Shown: positions 6,405-16,937, counted from the stretch's first letter. The stretch is 36,757 nucleotides of DNA from JAIOTG01 sp964644045 (GCA_964644045.1 CAZXUK010000010.1:1-36757); one strand, 5' to 3'. Notes: generated from the sequence alone by a model not told the origin. Numbers and translations: made by a program.

Positions 6405-9119
6405 ATGTTCAGATTTTTGAAAAAAAATAATTCTAAGAAGCTTGTTTGTTTTTTATTTTTCAGTTTTTTGTTTTTGGGTGTTTTTTTTGTTTATCCTCAA
6501 TTTGCTGAAGCGCAAGATTTCGGGCGAGAGTTTGCCGAAGCCACGGGCTTGAGTGATACCGATCCCAGGATTATTTTGGCTCGTTTGGTTCAAATTGCCT
6601 TGACCTTTTTAGCTATTTTGGCGGTTATTATAATAATTTATGCCGGTTTTTTATGGATGACTTCTAACGGCGAAGAGGAAAAAATAAGTAAAGCCAAAGC
6701 GGTTTTAAAAAATGCGGTTATAGGCCTGATAATTGTTTTATCCGCTTTTGCTATTGTAACCTTTGTTTTAAATGAAGTCGGATCCCGGATGGGAAGAGAA
6801 GGAACAGGGGGAGGCAGATCGCAAGTTCCTTCGAGCGGAGGATTTGGAGCGATTGGCAGTTGTAGCGTGGAAAGTGTATATCCCGAGCCCAATCAAGAGG
6901 ATGTGGCTCGGAACACTTCCATTGTGGTTACTTTTAAAGAAGAAGTGGATCCGTCTACAGTTATTGATTCCGAAGGTAATATAATCCCTTCCAGCGTGGA
7001 AATCTATAAAAGCGAAGATGAGGCCAACAAAATTACCGCGGTTAGCGCTTCTTCCACTTCTGACAATAAAATTTTTGTTTTTACTCCTCAAGAATATCTG
7101 GGTTCTCCTTCTGAAACTATTTGGTATACAGTTTATCTTTCCAATGATATTAAAAAACCTAACGGGGAAGGTATTTTTGATCATTGTCATAATGAATTTT
7201 TAAAGTGGTCTTTTGAGGTTAGCACTGAGTTGGACTTAACCCCGCCTCAAGTAAAGAATATTTTTCCTCCTCCGGACAACGAAAGGGACTCTTATTCGGT
7301 CAATACTTCTTTAAAAGCGGCCACGGGAGAGATAGAATTAAATAATAATCCGGATATTTATCAAGAAGCGGAAGTCATCAGTGTAAATGGTCCTCATTCT
7401 CCGGAAGTGGAAGTAAATCCCAATTTTTCTCAAGAGGGAGATTTAAGCGTAACCGTGAAAACAGATGGAATTACGGCCGTTTTAGAGAATCAAAGCTCCG
7501 GGGCGAGCCTGGGAAGTTCTCAGTTTAACGAAAAGAGGGTGGAGTTTCCGGGAATGCTTAGTTTGGAGCTCTCCGGAAATCCGCAAGCAGGCAATCAGTG
7601 GACAATAGAGGTGCAAGAGGTGCAGCAGGCGGATACTTTAACTATAGGAGAAAAAGTTTATACTTTTGTAGATGCGGCGGTGTCAACAAACGAAATTGAA
7701 TTAGGCGATAATATTTCGGAAACGGCTAATAACATTGCCACGGCAGTGGGAGGAGAAGACGATGATAACAACCCCAATGATTCCAACAAAATAATAGCTT
7801 CGGCTTCCGGAGGCACTATCAGTTTACAAGCGGAAGTTAAGGGAGAGGAAGGAAACAGAATTATTTTGGATACCAATGATCAGGATGAAGATATTGATCT
7901 CACTCCTGTGTCCGGAGGGCAAGATGAAAACAGCAGTATAGTGGTCAATGATAAAAAAGACGAATATCGCAACGCCACTATTCAAATTAATTTTACAGAG
8001 GCGGTTAACCCCATCTCTCTTTCCGGTCAAGCCGCGGATTTATCTGACTACATCAGGATTGTTAATGCTGATACTGAGGCGGGAGGACAGGGCTCGGCTT
8101 GCTCGCAAGACAAGGATTGTAAAAGTTTTAATTGTAACCAGAGCTCCGGTCAATGTATATCCGGAAATTATCTGGAGGGAGAATTTATGATATCCAATAA
8201 ATACAGAACTGTGGAATTTAGAAGCAATAATAAATGCGGAGTTAATTCTTGCGGACAGGATATTTATTGTCTGCCCAGCAATGCTAATCTGAAAGTGGAG
8301 TTTATAGCCGCGGAATTGGCCGATTGCGGACCCCAGAATTGCTCTAACCGCAGTCCTTATAATTCTTGTATTAACGGGGTTTGCGTAAATGATCAAGGCA
8401 CAGCCAGCAGTTCGGATGATATTAATTATCCCTTGGCCTCCGGTTTTAACGGAGTGATAGATATGGCTCTAAATTCTCTGGATGGTGATAAGGATAATAA
8501 TGCCGAGGGCAAAGGAGGGTTTTTTGATCAAAACCAAGGAGGAACTCCGGAGGTTAGCTCTGATATTTTATCTTTTACCGGACCGGAGGAAGAGGATAGT
8601 TATACCTGGTCTTTTTGGTTAAACGATGAGATAAAGATAGGAGCTCCGTCGATCCAGAATATTAGTCCGGGTAATTTATCTAATTTTGATAATGCCAGAA
8701 CCGAAGATTTAACCGCCCCCCTTCAAATAAATTTTGACACTTTAATGCAGTCCGGCAGTTTAAAAACCGGAAGTGTACAGATATCTTCTCAGGACGGAAT
8801 GGTTCAACATCGAGGTTTAAATCTTTGGAGTTACTCCGGCAATCCGGTGGGGTATTGGATCAGCAAGAAAAATATAGAAGATGAGGCTCCGATTGACGGA
8901 TACCCCAACCGGACCAATGTGTTTATAGATCACAGCATATTTAACTCCGCTTATACCTATAGAGCCCAAGCCGGATCCGGACTCCTGGATATTTATCAGA
9001 ATTGTTTTAAGCCCAGCGGGGCTGAATCGGGAAGTTGCTCCGGAGTAACCGATGCCCAACCTTCTTGTTGTAACGGGGACCCCACAAACAATTTAGACGG
9101 AGAAGGTAATTGTCAATAA
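6405..9119 (+). CDS. Large surface protein with N-terminal VirB2/TrbC-like pilin domain and Ig-like domains
   Basis: The 904-aa protein begins with a Lys-rich signal peptide (about 1-37, cut near AEA-Q). It is followed by a pilin-like module (about 38-130): the motif FGREFAEATGLSDTDPR, a hydrophobic helix (LTFLAILAVIIIIYAGFLW), a short basic turn and a second hydrophobic helix (AVIGLIIVLSAFAIVTFVL). This matches the T4SS-pilin-like family abundant in Patescibacteria. The rest is Ser/Thr/Asn-rich and extracellular in character. It has SbsA-type Ig-like (Big_5) segments starting near VYPEPNQEDVARNTSIVVTF (about 161-180) and at about 520-550, and a Cys-rich stretch (about 565-670) of CxxDxDC type. 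The function is unknown; attachment or a cell-surface fibre anchored by the two helices is inferred. A paralogue begins 20 bases downstream. No SD. Confidence 0.8.
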   Translation: MFRFLKKNNSKKLVCFLFFSFLFLGVFFVYPQFAEAQDFGREFAEATGLSDTDPRIILARLVQIALTFLAILAVIIIIYAGFLWMTSNGEEEKISKAKAVLKNAVIGLIIVLSAFAIVTFVLNEVGSRMGREGTGGGRSQVPSSGGFGAIGSCSVESVYPEPNQEDVARNTSIVVTFKEEVDPSTVIDSEGNIIPSSVEIYKSEDEANKITAVSASSTSDNKIFVFTPQEYLGSPSETIWYTVYLSNDIKKPNGEGIFDHCHNEFLKWSFEVSTELDLTPPQVKNIFPPPDNERDSYSVNTSLKAATGEIELNNNPDIYQEAEVISVNGPHSPEVEVNPNFSQEGDLSVTVKTDGITAVLENQSSGASLGSSQFNEKRVEFPGMLSLELSGNPQAGNQWTIEVQEVQQADTLTIGEKVYTFVDAAVSTNEIELGDNISETANNIATAVGGEDDDNNPNDSNKIIASASGGTISLQAEVKGEEGNRIILDTNDQDEDIDLTPVSGGQDENSSIVVNDKKDEYRNATIQINFTEAVNPISLSGQAADLSDYIRIVNADTEAGGQGSACSQDKDCKSFNCNQSSGQCISGNYLEGEFMISNKYRTVEFRSNNKCGVNSCGQDIYCLPSNANLKVEFIAAELADCGPQNCSNRSPYNSCINGVCVNDQGTASSSDDINYPLASGFNGVIDMALNSLDGDKDNNAEGKGGFFDQNQGGTPEVSSDILSFTGPEEEDSYTWSFWLNDEIKIGAPSIQNISPGNLSNFDNARTEDLTAPLQINFDTLMQSGSLKTGSVQISSQDGMVQHRGLNLWSYSGNPVGYWISKKNIEDEAPIDGYPNRTNVFIDHSIFNSAYTYRAQAGSGLLDIYQNCFKPSGAESGSCSGVTDAQPSCCNGDPTNNLDGEGNCQ

Positions 9120-9139
9120 AATTTTATATAAATTGATAA

Positions 9140-12100
9140 ATGTTGAAAAAATTAAATAAAAAAAAGATCTTTGTTTTACTGTTTTTGGCGGTTTTCTTTT
9201 TCTTGTCTGCTCATTCGGTATGGGCTCAGCCCGATGTGGGCCGGGAATATGCCGAGGAGACCGGTTTGGGAGATACCGACCCCAGAGAGATTTTAGTTAA
9301 TTTTGTTAATATTGCCTTCACTTTTTTGGCCATTGTTGCGGTTATTATAATTATTTATGCCGGCTATTTATGGATGACTTCCGGAGGAAATAGCGAACGG
9401 ATAGAAAAGGCAAAAAAAGTTTTACTGGGAGCGGTTATCGGTTTAATTTTAATATTATCTTCTTTTGCGATTGTGAATTTTATTATTAACTCCGGGGGAA
9501 GAGCTATTTCTGACAGGGGAGGCGGAATTTCTGAGAGTACGGGAATTCTTCCCGGAGGCGAAAGAGGCGCGGGAGCTGTTTCTTGTGATAGTAATAATTT
9601 AACTTCGGCGTGCGAAACGGATCACGAAATTTGCGGAAAATACGGATATTGCGATAGTCAAGCCGGATGTATTTGTCAAACCAAAAGCGATGTCGGCGGA
9701 TCTTGTAATCAATCCTCTGATTCCAATGTTTGTGAACCGGCTGATTTTATGTGTCTTTCCGATGTTTGCGGGGAGGACTGTACTTGTATTAGTAGTCCGG
9801 TAATTTATTCTGTAAGTCCCGTGGGCGGTTTTTGTAACCAAGATATAGATATGCCCTGTAATCAGAATGATGATTGTGCCACCGGGACTTGTAATATGGA
9901 GATTCCCAACGGCAAACCGGGAAATTTGGTGACAATTAGCGGGCATTATTTTGGGACAACTTCGGGAGAAGTGGAATTTAACGGCATAAAGGCGGCGCCT
10001 CCGGAAAGCGAGAATTCGGCTTGTAGTCAGTATGATTATTGGACGGATACTCAGGTGGTTGTGGTTGTTCCCTCAGGTATAAGTTCCACCAATACAATAG
10101 AGATAATTAGAAGCGACGACCTTTCCGATGCCACGGATGATGCGGTGGGCCCTTCAATTCCGGGCTTTTTAAGGAATGATATTGAAAGACCCGGCTTGTG
10201 CGGAATAAATCCCGATCACGGACAGATAGGAGATGATGTTAATTATGACGGACTTAACTTATCCGGAAGTTTGGCTTATTTTGGTAATTACAACAGGTAT
10301 ATAGAAGCGTATAATTCTAATTTCGAAGATTTATCGGGCAATGCCAAGGTTCCTTCTGTTGATACCGGGACCACCACCACTTTTGCCAGTAGTTCCGGTG
10401 TTTACAGTAATTATTTAGCTTTTCATAAAGATGAAGAACCTTATAGCGGTCCTTTTATAACTTCTTTTAACCCCACCCATGGACCTTCGGGCGAATATGT
10501 GACTATAAGCGGAGGCGGTTTCGGCGATAACAGAGCGGGCAGTATGGTTTATTTCGGGACCACCACTTATTCTAACCGAGAAGGAAATTTTGATTTTCCC
10601 GAAGTTTGCGGAGACAGTTTTTGGAGTGATAATGAAATTATAGTTAAAGTTCCGGAAGGGGCTTCGGTTAGCAATAGAATTATTTATATAGATATAGAAG
10701 GAGAAAGTATTATCAGTACCGCCGGAGGCAGAGTGAGTCCCAGTACTTTTCAGGTGGAATCCGGAGAGCCGGGGCCGGGGCTTTGTAAAATCAAACCCAC
10801 TATGGGGTCAAATGGCTTACCTTTTAGTTTATGGGGGGAATATTTTGGAAGCGCCACCGGCTCGGTTATTTTCAGTCCCGAGGTCAACCAAAACAATATA
10901 AATTATTGGGGAAAGGATAAGGATGCCCAACGAGTAGATACTTTAGTGCCTGAAGAAGCGATTTCCGGCTCTGTGGGGATTAAAGACACGGGAGGAAATA
11001 TCAGTAATACTATGAATTTCGAGGTGGGATTGTGTACTGAAGCCGGAACCCGTGAAGAGCAGAATGATGCTTGTGGCCCGGAAATTTGTTGTCCTGTGGG
11101 GACTTATAAGGAGGGCAGATGCGCCACTACCACCGATGATTGTTATATAGATATACCCAATAGTGTTTTTGAATGGGAATTTGTTACCGGGGTGGGCACT
11201 TCCAGCGTTGGCGAGGGTTATGAAAGTTGCCAGGAAAGAAGTTTAAGTGTTGGAACTTGTAGTAGCACTTTAATGTGCCCCAATACTACCGGTAAATGTT
11301 CTTTTAATACCAGCGGGGTAGAAATAAAAGGAAAAAATGAATGCGGAGATGAATATTGCGGATCTTCAGGGGTTTGCGCGAATTCCTCTTATGATTGCGA
11401 ATACAATGAATCTTTAAATGTTTGTTTGGCGACCTCTTCCGGTTATGTTACTTGTGATTTAAATAATAATAATTTTGAAAACATTTGGGGAGAAGAAGTG
11501 ACCGCGCGTTGTAATAGTTCTGGTCACTGGTATTTTGACAGCAATGGCAGTTGTCCGGAAGGATGGAGTATTTCTTCTTCGGGAGGATGTGTGGATTATG
11601 ATTCCGATTGCGATCCTTGTGCCTCCGGATTTTCCTGTCTAAATGACCAGAATGGAGATAATAGGGGTTATTGCGGCTTGGATTCTTCCGTTTGCTCAGA
11701 GGGCGCCGAGTGTGTTAACGGCGAATGTATGTTTATTATTGATTCGATTTGCGAGTGTTGTTGCCGTATAGAGAGAGAAGAAGAGGATTGTTGTAGTTTT
11801 ATTAATCCTTATACCAATTCTGAAGAATCCTTAATGTGTGCCGGTGTTTGCGGATCTGATGAGAATCCTGATGATGATAGCGGTTTTGGCAATTGTACCG
11901 GTTGCCGAATAGAAGATGAGAGCGGTAATGTGGATCAAGAGGCCTCGGATCAGGCCTGTGTTTGTTCCGGTAATACGGGACAATTTTGCGATACGGATGC
12001 CGGAGAAGATTTGAACGAAGACGGAAAACCGGACGGGGTTTGCCGGGATTGTGCCGTTTTTAATAATTCCCCGGTTTCTTGTAGTGAACATCATTCTACT

Positions 12101-14800
12101 TGTTGTGTGGATGTACAAGAGAAAGAGGGAGGTTGCAGAGGAGGGGAGGGTGATTTTGACATGGTTGACGATGACCCGGATTTGGCTTATTGCCAATATT
12201 TTCAATGCGATCCGGAGAATCCCGCGGTTTGCGCCACTGAAGATCCGGTACCCAGCTCCACCAAGGCCTGGGCCTCTTCCACGGTTTGTGCGGAACAATG
12301 CGGCGGAGGCGCTAGCGGTTTGGGTGAAAGCTGTGAAACCGAATTTTCCACCTCTTCCTGTAATTTAAGCATTTGTTCCGATCCTTATAGTTGTATAACT
12401 GAAAGCGGAAGTGCTCCCGATCCGGCTAATGATTGCGGATTTTGTTGCTGTACCCCCGGAGAAGACGACTGTAAAGCGGCCGGTTTAGAAGGCCTGAATT
12501 GCCAAGCAGACAAAGATCCTTGCACAGGAGATGATCGAGGTTTGTGTTGTGGTTGTAAGGAGGATTCTGATTGCAGTAGCTCTGGAAATCCGCTGAAAGT
12601 TGGTTGTGGCCTGGACACTTGTTGCCGGGCCCGGCCCGAGATAGAAAGCACCAATCCGGACAACAAGGAAGAGGAGATCTGTTCTAACGCCCGGATTTCC
12701 GCCACTTTTAATTCTCCTATGAATATAGACAGTTTTACCGGCAATATTCTTGTGGCCGGTCAATATAGCGGCTCTTGTCCGGAAGGAACCACTTATATAG
12801 CTAAAAACACTCCCGATAATTTGAATGAAAATAAAAATTTATTTACTTGGTTGTTGAAAAAAATAGAATATAAATTAAAATACGCTTGGTCCCGAGTGGC
12901 CGGTTTATTCGGAGGAGAAGTTTTGGCTTGGAATGACCCGGGAGCCGATTATAATTATTGCGCGGTTCCGGGAACCGTAAAAGGAAAAAATTTAGCTAAC
13001 GGAAATACTAAATTGACATTTTTACCTACTAATTTTTTGGATACAGACAGAATTTATTTTGTAATCGTCAGAGGGGATGAAAAGCTGAATAGTGAAAGAG
13101 GGGTTTTGAGTAATTGGGGAGTGGGCTTGAATTCCAGTTCCAACAGCCCCGTTCCTTCAGACAGTGAATTCAACGGAATTAGCTATCCCCATTCTTATAT
13201 TTGGTCTTTTAGAACCTTACCGGACCAAGGAAATCAAGGTGTTTGCGAGGTGGATCATGTTAACATTACTCCTGATTCTTATTTGTTTAAAACTACTGAA
13301 AATAGTTTATCCGAGGATGACAGCGACCCCGATGATGATTCTGTTTCCAGTAACGGCTATGATCGTGATAAAATTTTCTATGCAGAAGCCAAATCAAGTC
13401 AAAATCAAACTTTGTCACCAATTCCAGGAGTCTATGATTGGGATTGGAGTTGGGAAATTATGAACAGTAATGTAGTAGCCAGAACCGCTCCGGATATTCC
13501 CGATCCTCTTTTTTCTTCTACCAGCAATAAGCAACTTATTATAGCTCAAGAAGGAGTAGAGGATGCTCGTACCGAGGTTGCCGCTGAAGTAAATTTAATT
13601 GGAGAAGCGCCCGCTAGTTACGGAGGAGATGGAGTTAAAGGAATTTCCTCGGTTTCGGTATTTTTGTGCAACAATCCTTGGCCTCCTTTTGACAGCTCCG
13701 GAACTTGGCAACCTTGGAGAGACAGATCGGATAACTGCGATGTGAATTCCAATGATTGCAAAGGAACTAATTATCAGTTTTATTATTGTCGGGATAGCAA
13801 TAATCCGGATATCACCGCGGATGATTTACCCGCTTTGGTTTCCGATAATATAAATATAGGAAAAAAGAGTTATATAATCAAAGAATCTTATTTTTTCCAC
13901 GAAGAAACTCCAGATGTTAGCGGAATTACTTTGCAAGTTAATTCCTTGAATTCAGGTGGAGGAGTTCAGCTGAATTGGACAGGTTCTGTGAGCGGAGGCG
14001 GAACAGTGGGAGAATATAAGATTTATTATAGGCCAAGCTCTCAAGAATCTTACAATAATCCGGTTTCGGTTTCTTCTTCAGAAACCAGTTATAATTTAAC
14101 CGGTTTGGAAAACGGGCAAGAATATTGTTTTGCTGTTACTGCCGTTTTTGAAGGAGGAGGGGAAAGCGATTATTCTCAAGAGAAGTGCGTCACCCCGGAA
14201 GACACAGATGCTCCTGATCAACCGAATATAAAAAGAACAATCCCCCAAGACGGTGGAGTCAAAATTGCCTGGGAAGATAAAAGTGGGGGCGAGGCGGTTC
14301 TTTTTAAGATTTATTACAGAGCCAGCACGGAGGATTGCCCATCTTTGAATAAGGAGGATTACGGCTCTTCTGTCGAGATTCCTTATCAATTAGAGGCCAC
14401 TTCCACTGTTTCCGGATTAACCAACGGAGTAAGGTATTGTTTTGGATTAACGGCGGTAGATGAAGAAGGGAATGAGAGTGACCCAAACACTGGTCATGCC
14501 ACCCCTTTCGCCGACCCTTCTAATTTGGTTGTGACTGATATTGGTACCAGCACTGTAAATTTGGGTTGGGGTTATACTGATGGCAACGGAGGAGGAGTGG
14601 ATGAATTAGTTGTTTATTATGGCACTTCCAGTTATAATTATGATAATTCTTTTGCTTTTTATAAAGAAGAAAATAAAATTCAAATTTCAAATTTGGCAAC
14701 TGGCACCGATTATTTTTTTAATTTAAGATCCCGAAGTAATCAAGGTTCGGGCTATGAAAGTAATTTTATTTCAGAAGTTAGCGCAACCACCTCACCCTAA
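9140..14800 (+). CDS. Giant Cys-rich surface protein: pilin-like N-terminus, IPT/TIG repeats and three FN3 domains
   Basis: At 1886 aa this is the largest gene in the window. Its N-terminus repeats the layout of its neighbour: signal peptide (about 1-30), DVGREYAEETGLGDTDPR, then two hydrophobic helices (to about 120). It continues with Cys-rich modules, about four IPT/TIG-like folds (around residues 220-345, 353-400, 435-540 and 550-630; for example KPGNLVTISGHYFGTTSG), a long Cys-rich middle (about 640-1160), an Ig-like Big_5 segment (about 1165-1340) and three fibronectin type III domains (about 1590-1685, 1688-1785 and 1790-1886; for example YNLTGLENGQEYCFAVTAV). The many cysteines suggest disulfides formed outside the cytoplasm. 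It is probably a cell-surface adhesin or host-contact protein; this is inference. It lies 20 bases after its paralogue, probably in one transcript. Confidence 0.8.
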   Translation: MLKKLNKKKIFVLLFLAVFFFLSAHSVWAQPDVGREYAEETGLGDTDPREILVNFVNIAFTFLAIVAVIIIIYAGYLWMTSGGNSERIEKAKKVLLGAVIGLILILSSFAIVNFIINSGGRAISDRGGGISESTGILPGGERGAGAVSCDSNNLTSACETDHEICGKYGYCDSQAGCICQTKSDVGGSCNQSSDSNVCEPADFMCLSDVCGEDCTCISSPVIYSVSPVGGFCNQDIDMPCNQNDDCATGTCNMEIPNGKPGNLVTISGHYFGTTSGEVEFNGIKAAPPESENSACSQYDYWTDTQVVVVVPSGISSTNTIEIIRSDDLSDATDDAVGPSIPGFLRNDIERPGLCGINPDHGQIGDDVNYDGLNLSGSLAYFGNYNRYIEAYNSNFEDLSGNAKVPSVDTGTTTTFASSSGVYSNYLAFHKDEEPYSGPFITSFNPTHGPSGEYVTISGGGFGDNRAGSMVYFGTTTYSNREGNFDFPEVCGDSFWSDNEIIVKVPEGASVSNRIIYIDIEGESIISTAGGRVSPSTFQVESGEPGPGLCKIKPTMGSNGLPFSLWGEYFGSATGSVIFSPEVNQNNINYWGKDKDAQRVDTLVPEEAISGSVGIKDTGGNISNTMNFEVGLCTEAGTREEQNDACGPEICCPVGTYKEGRCATTTDDCYIDIPNSVFEWEFVTGVGTSSVGEGYESCQERSLSVGTCSSTLMCPNTTGKCSFNTSGVEIKGKNECGDEYCGSSGVCANSSYDCEYNESLNVCLATSSGYVTCDLNNNNFENIWGEEVTARCNSSGHWYFDSNGSCPEGWSISSSGGCVDYDSDCDPCASGFSCLNDQNGDNRGYCGLDSSVCSEGAECVNGECMFIIDSICECCCRIEREEEDCCSFINPYTNSEESLMCAGVCGSDENPDDDSGFGNCTGCRIEDESGNVDQEASDQACVCSGNTGQFCDTDAGEDLNEDGKPDGVCRDCAVFNNSPVSCSEHHSTCCVDVQEKEGGCRGGEGDFDMVDDDPDLAYCQYFQCDPENPAVCATEDPVPSSTKAWASSTVCAEQCGGGASGLGESCETEFSTSSCNLSICSDPYSCITESGSAPDPANDCGFCCCTPGEDDCKAAGLEGLNCQADKDPCTGDDRGLCCGCKEDSDCSSSGNPLKVGCGLDTCCRARPEIESTNPDNKEEEICSNARISATFNSPMNIDSFTGNILVAGQYSGSCPEGTTYIAKNTPDNLNENKNLFTWLLKKIEYKLKYAWSRVAGLFGGEVLAWNDPGADYNYCAVPGTVKGKNLANGNTKLTFLPTNFLDTDRIYFVIVRGDEKLNSERGVLSNWGVGLNSSSNSPVPSDSEFNGISYPHSYIWSFRTLPDQGNQGVCEVDHVNITPDSYLFKTTENSLSEDDSDPDDDSVSSNGYDRDKIFYAEAKSSQNQTLSPIPGVYDWDWSWEIMNSNVVARTAPDIPDPLFSSTSNKQLIIAQEGVEDARTEVAAEVNLIGEAPASYGGDGVKGISSVSVFLCNNPWPPFDSSGTWQPWRDRSDNCDVNSNDCKGTNYQFYYCRDSNNPDITADDLPALVSDNINIGKKSYIIKESYFFHEETPDVSGITLQVNSLNSGGGVQLNWTGSVSGGGTVGEYKIYYRPSSQESYNNPVSVSSSETSYNLTGLENGQEYCFAVTAVFEGGGESDYSQEKCVTPEDTDAPDQPNIKRTIPQDGGVKIAWEDKSGGEAVLFKIYYRASTEDCPSLNKEDYGSSVEIPYQLEATSTVSGLTNGVRYCFGLTAVDEEGNESDPNTGHATPFADPSNLVVTDIGTSTVNLGWGYTDGNGGGVDELVVYYGTSSYNYDNSFAFYKEENKIQISNLATGTDYFFNLRSRSNQGSGYESNFISEVSATTSP

Positions 14801-14823
14801 GAAATTAAAAATAATAAAAATAT

Positions 14824-15798
14824 ATGTTTGATAATTTAAATGATTCCAATTCTTCAAACGAGCAGAATCAAAAAAATAATTTTAAAGGTCAGAAAATGAC
14901 GGATTCTCCTTTTAAGACTTCTTCCTTTGACGAAACGGGTGATAATTCTTCCGCGGAAGAAAAAAACAAGAATTTAGAACAAGATTCCAAAAGCGGATCT
15001 GAGCAAAATCAAAGCGAGCAAAACCAAAAAAAACAGGAAACATCTCCGAAATCCTCGCAGGAACCGCAAGATATGTTTTCTTCTGTTGATCCCGGAGAAG
15101 GAAAGGGATTGGAAAACCGAAACCAACAACAAGCCAACAATTTTCAAGAAGCGGTTAATCAGGCGGCTCCGGAAAAATCCGCGCAAGAGCCCGCCTCTCA
15201 CCGGAAAGACAAGAAGTTGACTTTAAAAACCTCCAAAAAAGAAATTATTATATGGAGTGCTTTGTTCGTATTAATAGCGATTGTTTTAGCGGGGATTTTT
15301 TATTGGGTCTCAAATTTTTTAAGTTCTACCCCGGATAATTATCAAGCTCAGAATCAGGAGACAAGCACAAATGATTTAGAGGATCATGGCAAACAAGAAC
15401 CCTCTGAAGAGACAAATCAAACAGGGACTCGTGATTTTCAGGAAGAGCCTGATAATGTTAAATCACCTCAAAACAAAAGTGAGAATGAAGATACTGATTC
15501 TGGAACTCGGGCAGTAGATACAGACGGAGATGGTTTAACAGATAGCCAAGAAAAAGAAATAGGGACTGATATTAATAATGTGGATACGGACGGGGACGGC
15601 TTGACGGATAAAGAAGAGTTTTTTATCCACAAGACCGATCCTCTTATTCCGGACACAGATAAAGACGGTTTAACTGATTATGAAGAAATAAAAGAATATG
15701 ATACTGATCCTTCTGTTAAAGATACGGACGGAGATGGTTATACAGACGGAGAGGAAGTGGAAAATGGATATAATCCTCGGGGAAAAGGTAAATTATAA
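14824..15798 (+). CDS. Membrane-anchored thrombospondin type 3 repeat protein
   Basis: A 324-aa protein with a long polar, Gln/Asn/Glu-rich N-terminal part (1-135), one membrane helix (about 141-163) and an acidic linker. Four calcium-binding thrombospondin-type-3-like repeats of the form DTDGDGLTDxxE follow at about 230-318. The C-terminus ends NGYNPRGKGKL. The topology suggests a cytoplasmic N-terminus and an external Ca2+-binding stalk or sensor. The next gene carries the same repeat type and the same NPxGxGKL ending, so the pair are probably paralogues. It lies 23 bases after the giant surface protein. No enzymatic function can be proposed. Confidence 0.75.
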   Translation: MFDNLNDSNSSNEQNQKNNFKGQKMTDSPFKTSSFDETGDNSSAEEKNKNLEQDSKSGSEQNQSEQNQKKQETSPKSSQEPQDMFSSVDPGEGKGLENRNQQQANNFQEAVNQAAPEKSAQEPASHRKDKKLTLKTSKKEIIIWSALFVLIAIVLAGIFYWVSNFLSSTPDNYQAQNQETSTNDLEDHGKQEPSEETNQTGTRDFQEEPDNVKSPQNKSENEDTDSGTRAVDTDGDGLTDSQEKEIGTDINNVDTDGDGLTDKEEFFIHKTDPLIPDTDKDGLTDYEEIKEYDTDPSVKDTDGDGYTDGEEVENGYNPRGKGKL

Positions 15799-15824
15799 AA
15801 ATATAAATAATAATTTTTTAAATT

Positions 15825-16937
15825 ATGTTTGGAAAAAAGAATAAAAAAGAAGAAGAAAAAGATGAGAAAAACCCGGCTCAAAAGGAAGAAGAAAAATATG
15901 AGAAAATGATTGAGGAGAACGTGGAGATCCATAAGATGCCCCGGAATATTAAAGAAGGAATCCCGGAAAAGGGTTCAGAGGAAAGCGGGGAGAAAAAGGA
16001 ACATTCCGGATTCTTGGATTCCGGGAAAAGCGGTTCCGGCGGTTCTTCCGACTGGGACAAAACCAAGGTTTTGGGGGCGGTGATCATGGCTTGCGGAATA
16101 GTTATTTTGATAGGAGGAGTTTATTTGGGTTATGTTTATCTTATTAATCCTTCTTCGCAGGAATCCCGAGATTTAGCCAAACAGGAAAAAACCCCCTCCG
16201 AAGAAGAGGAGCCCAAACAAGAAAAAACCCAGGGAACTGAAAAGAAAAAAGAAGAGGAACCTAAAGAAAAAGAAGAAAAAGAAATTCCACAAACCACCAC
16301 GCCGGAAACCGAAGCCACTACCAGTGAGGAAGAGGATAAAGAGACAAAAGAAGAGCAAGAGCCAGAAGAAGAACAAAAAACAGAAGAAGAAATTGCTTAC
16401 AATGACTCGGATTCTGATGGTTTAAGTGATTTTGAGGAAACAATTTTAAAAACCGATCCTCAAAAAAGTGATAGTGATGAGGATGGTTATAAAGACGGAG
16501 AGGAAGTTTTTAATTCTTATAATCCTCAAGGAACCGGTAAACTGATAAATAACCCCAATGTTTCCGAATATTATAATAATAATTTTGATTATTCGGTTTT
16601 ATATCCCTCCTCTTGGTCTGTGAAAGAGATTTCCAGTAACGGTTCGGTTATGTTTAAAGCCGGTGACGGTTCTTTTATCCAAATCATTCCCCGTTTAAAT
16701 GAAAAAGATCATTCTATTAAAGAGTGGTACGGAGAAAAATTTGATAATGTCGAGGAGGTGGAGGTTCAGAAAGAAGATAGCTGGGAAGGAATAAGAAAAC
16801 AAGGGGAAACGGTTTTTTATCTCACAGACAAGAACAGGGACAATATTTATGTGGTGCATCTTAATTCTTTGGTCAAAAACAGAGAAGAATACACCGGAAT
16901 ATTCAAAATGGTGATAAATTCCTTGAAGATCAAATAA
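15825..16937 (+). CDS. Membrane-anchored TSP3-repeat protein with C-terminal PsbP-like domain
   Basis: A 370-aa protein with a charged N-terminus (1-78), one membrane helix (about 82-107), and a long Lys/Glu-rich linker (about 112-192, probably extended). Two TSP3-like Ca2+ motifs (DSDSDGLSDFEE and DSDEDGYKDGEE) lead to the NSYNPQGTGKL signature. The remaining about 120 residues (NFDYSVLYPSSWSVKEI...) form a compact domain of PsbP/DUF type, as in the protein encoded from 17772. It follows the other TSP3 gene by 26 bases. Surface location is inferred from the helix and Ca2+ motifs; the role is unknown. Confidence 0.72.
   Translation: MFGKKNKKEEEKDEKNPAQKEEEKYEKMIEENVEIHKMPRNIKEGIPEKGSEESGEKKEHSGFLDSGKSGSGGSSDWDKTKVLGAVIMACGIVILIGGVYLGYVYLINPSSQESRDLAKQEKTPSEEEEPKQEKTQGTEKKKEEEPKEKEEKEIPQTTTPETEATTSEEEDKETKEEQEPEEEQKTEEEIAYNDSDSDGLSDFEETILKTDPQKSDSDEDGYKDGEEVFNSYNPQGTGKLINNPNVSEYYNNNFDYSVLYPSSWSVKEISSNGSVMFKAGDGSFIQIIPRLNEKDHSIKEWYGEKFDNVEEVEVQKEDSWEGIRKQGETVFYLTDKNRDNIYVVHLNSLVKNREEYTGIFKMVINSLKIK

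Noticed and set aside
11831..12763. Long open frames on the minus strand opposite the giant surface gene
   Set aside because: They follow the codon bias of the + strand gene, have no start signals and encode low-complexity Ile/Thr/Arg-rich sequence without family features.
15468..16376. Open frames opposite the TSP3 genes rich in Ser/Phe
   Set aside because: They mirror the Glu/Lys/Asp-rich coding strand; no start signal and no recognisable domain.
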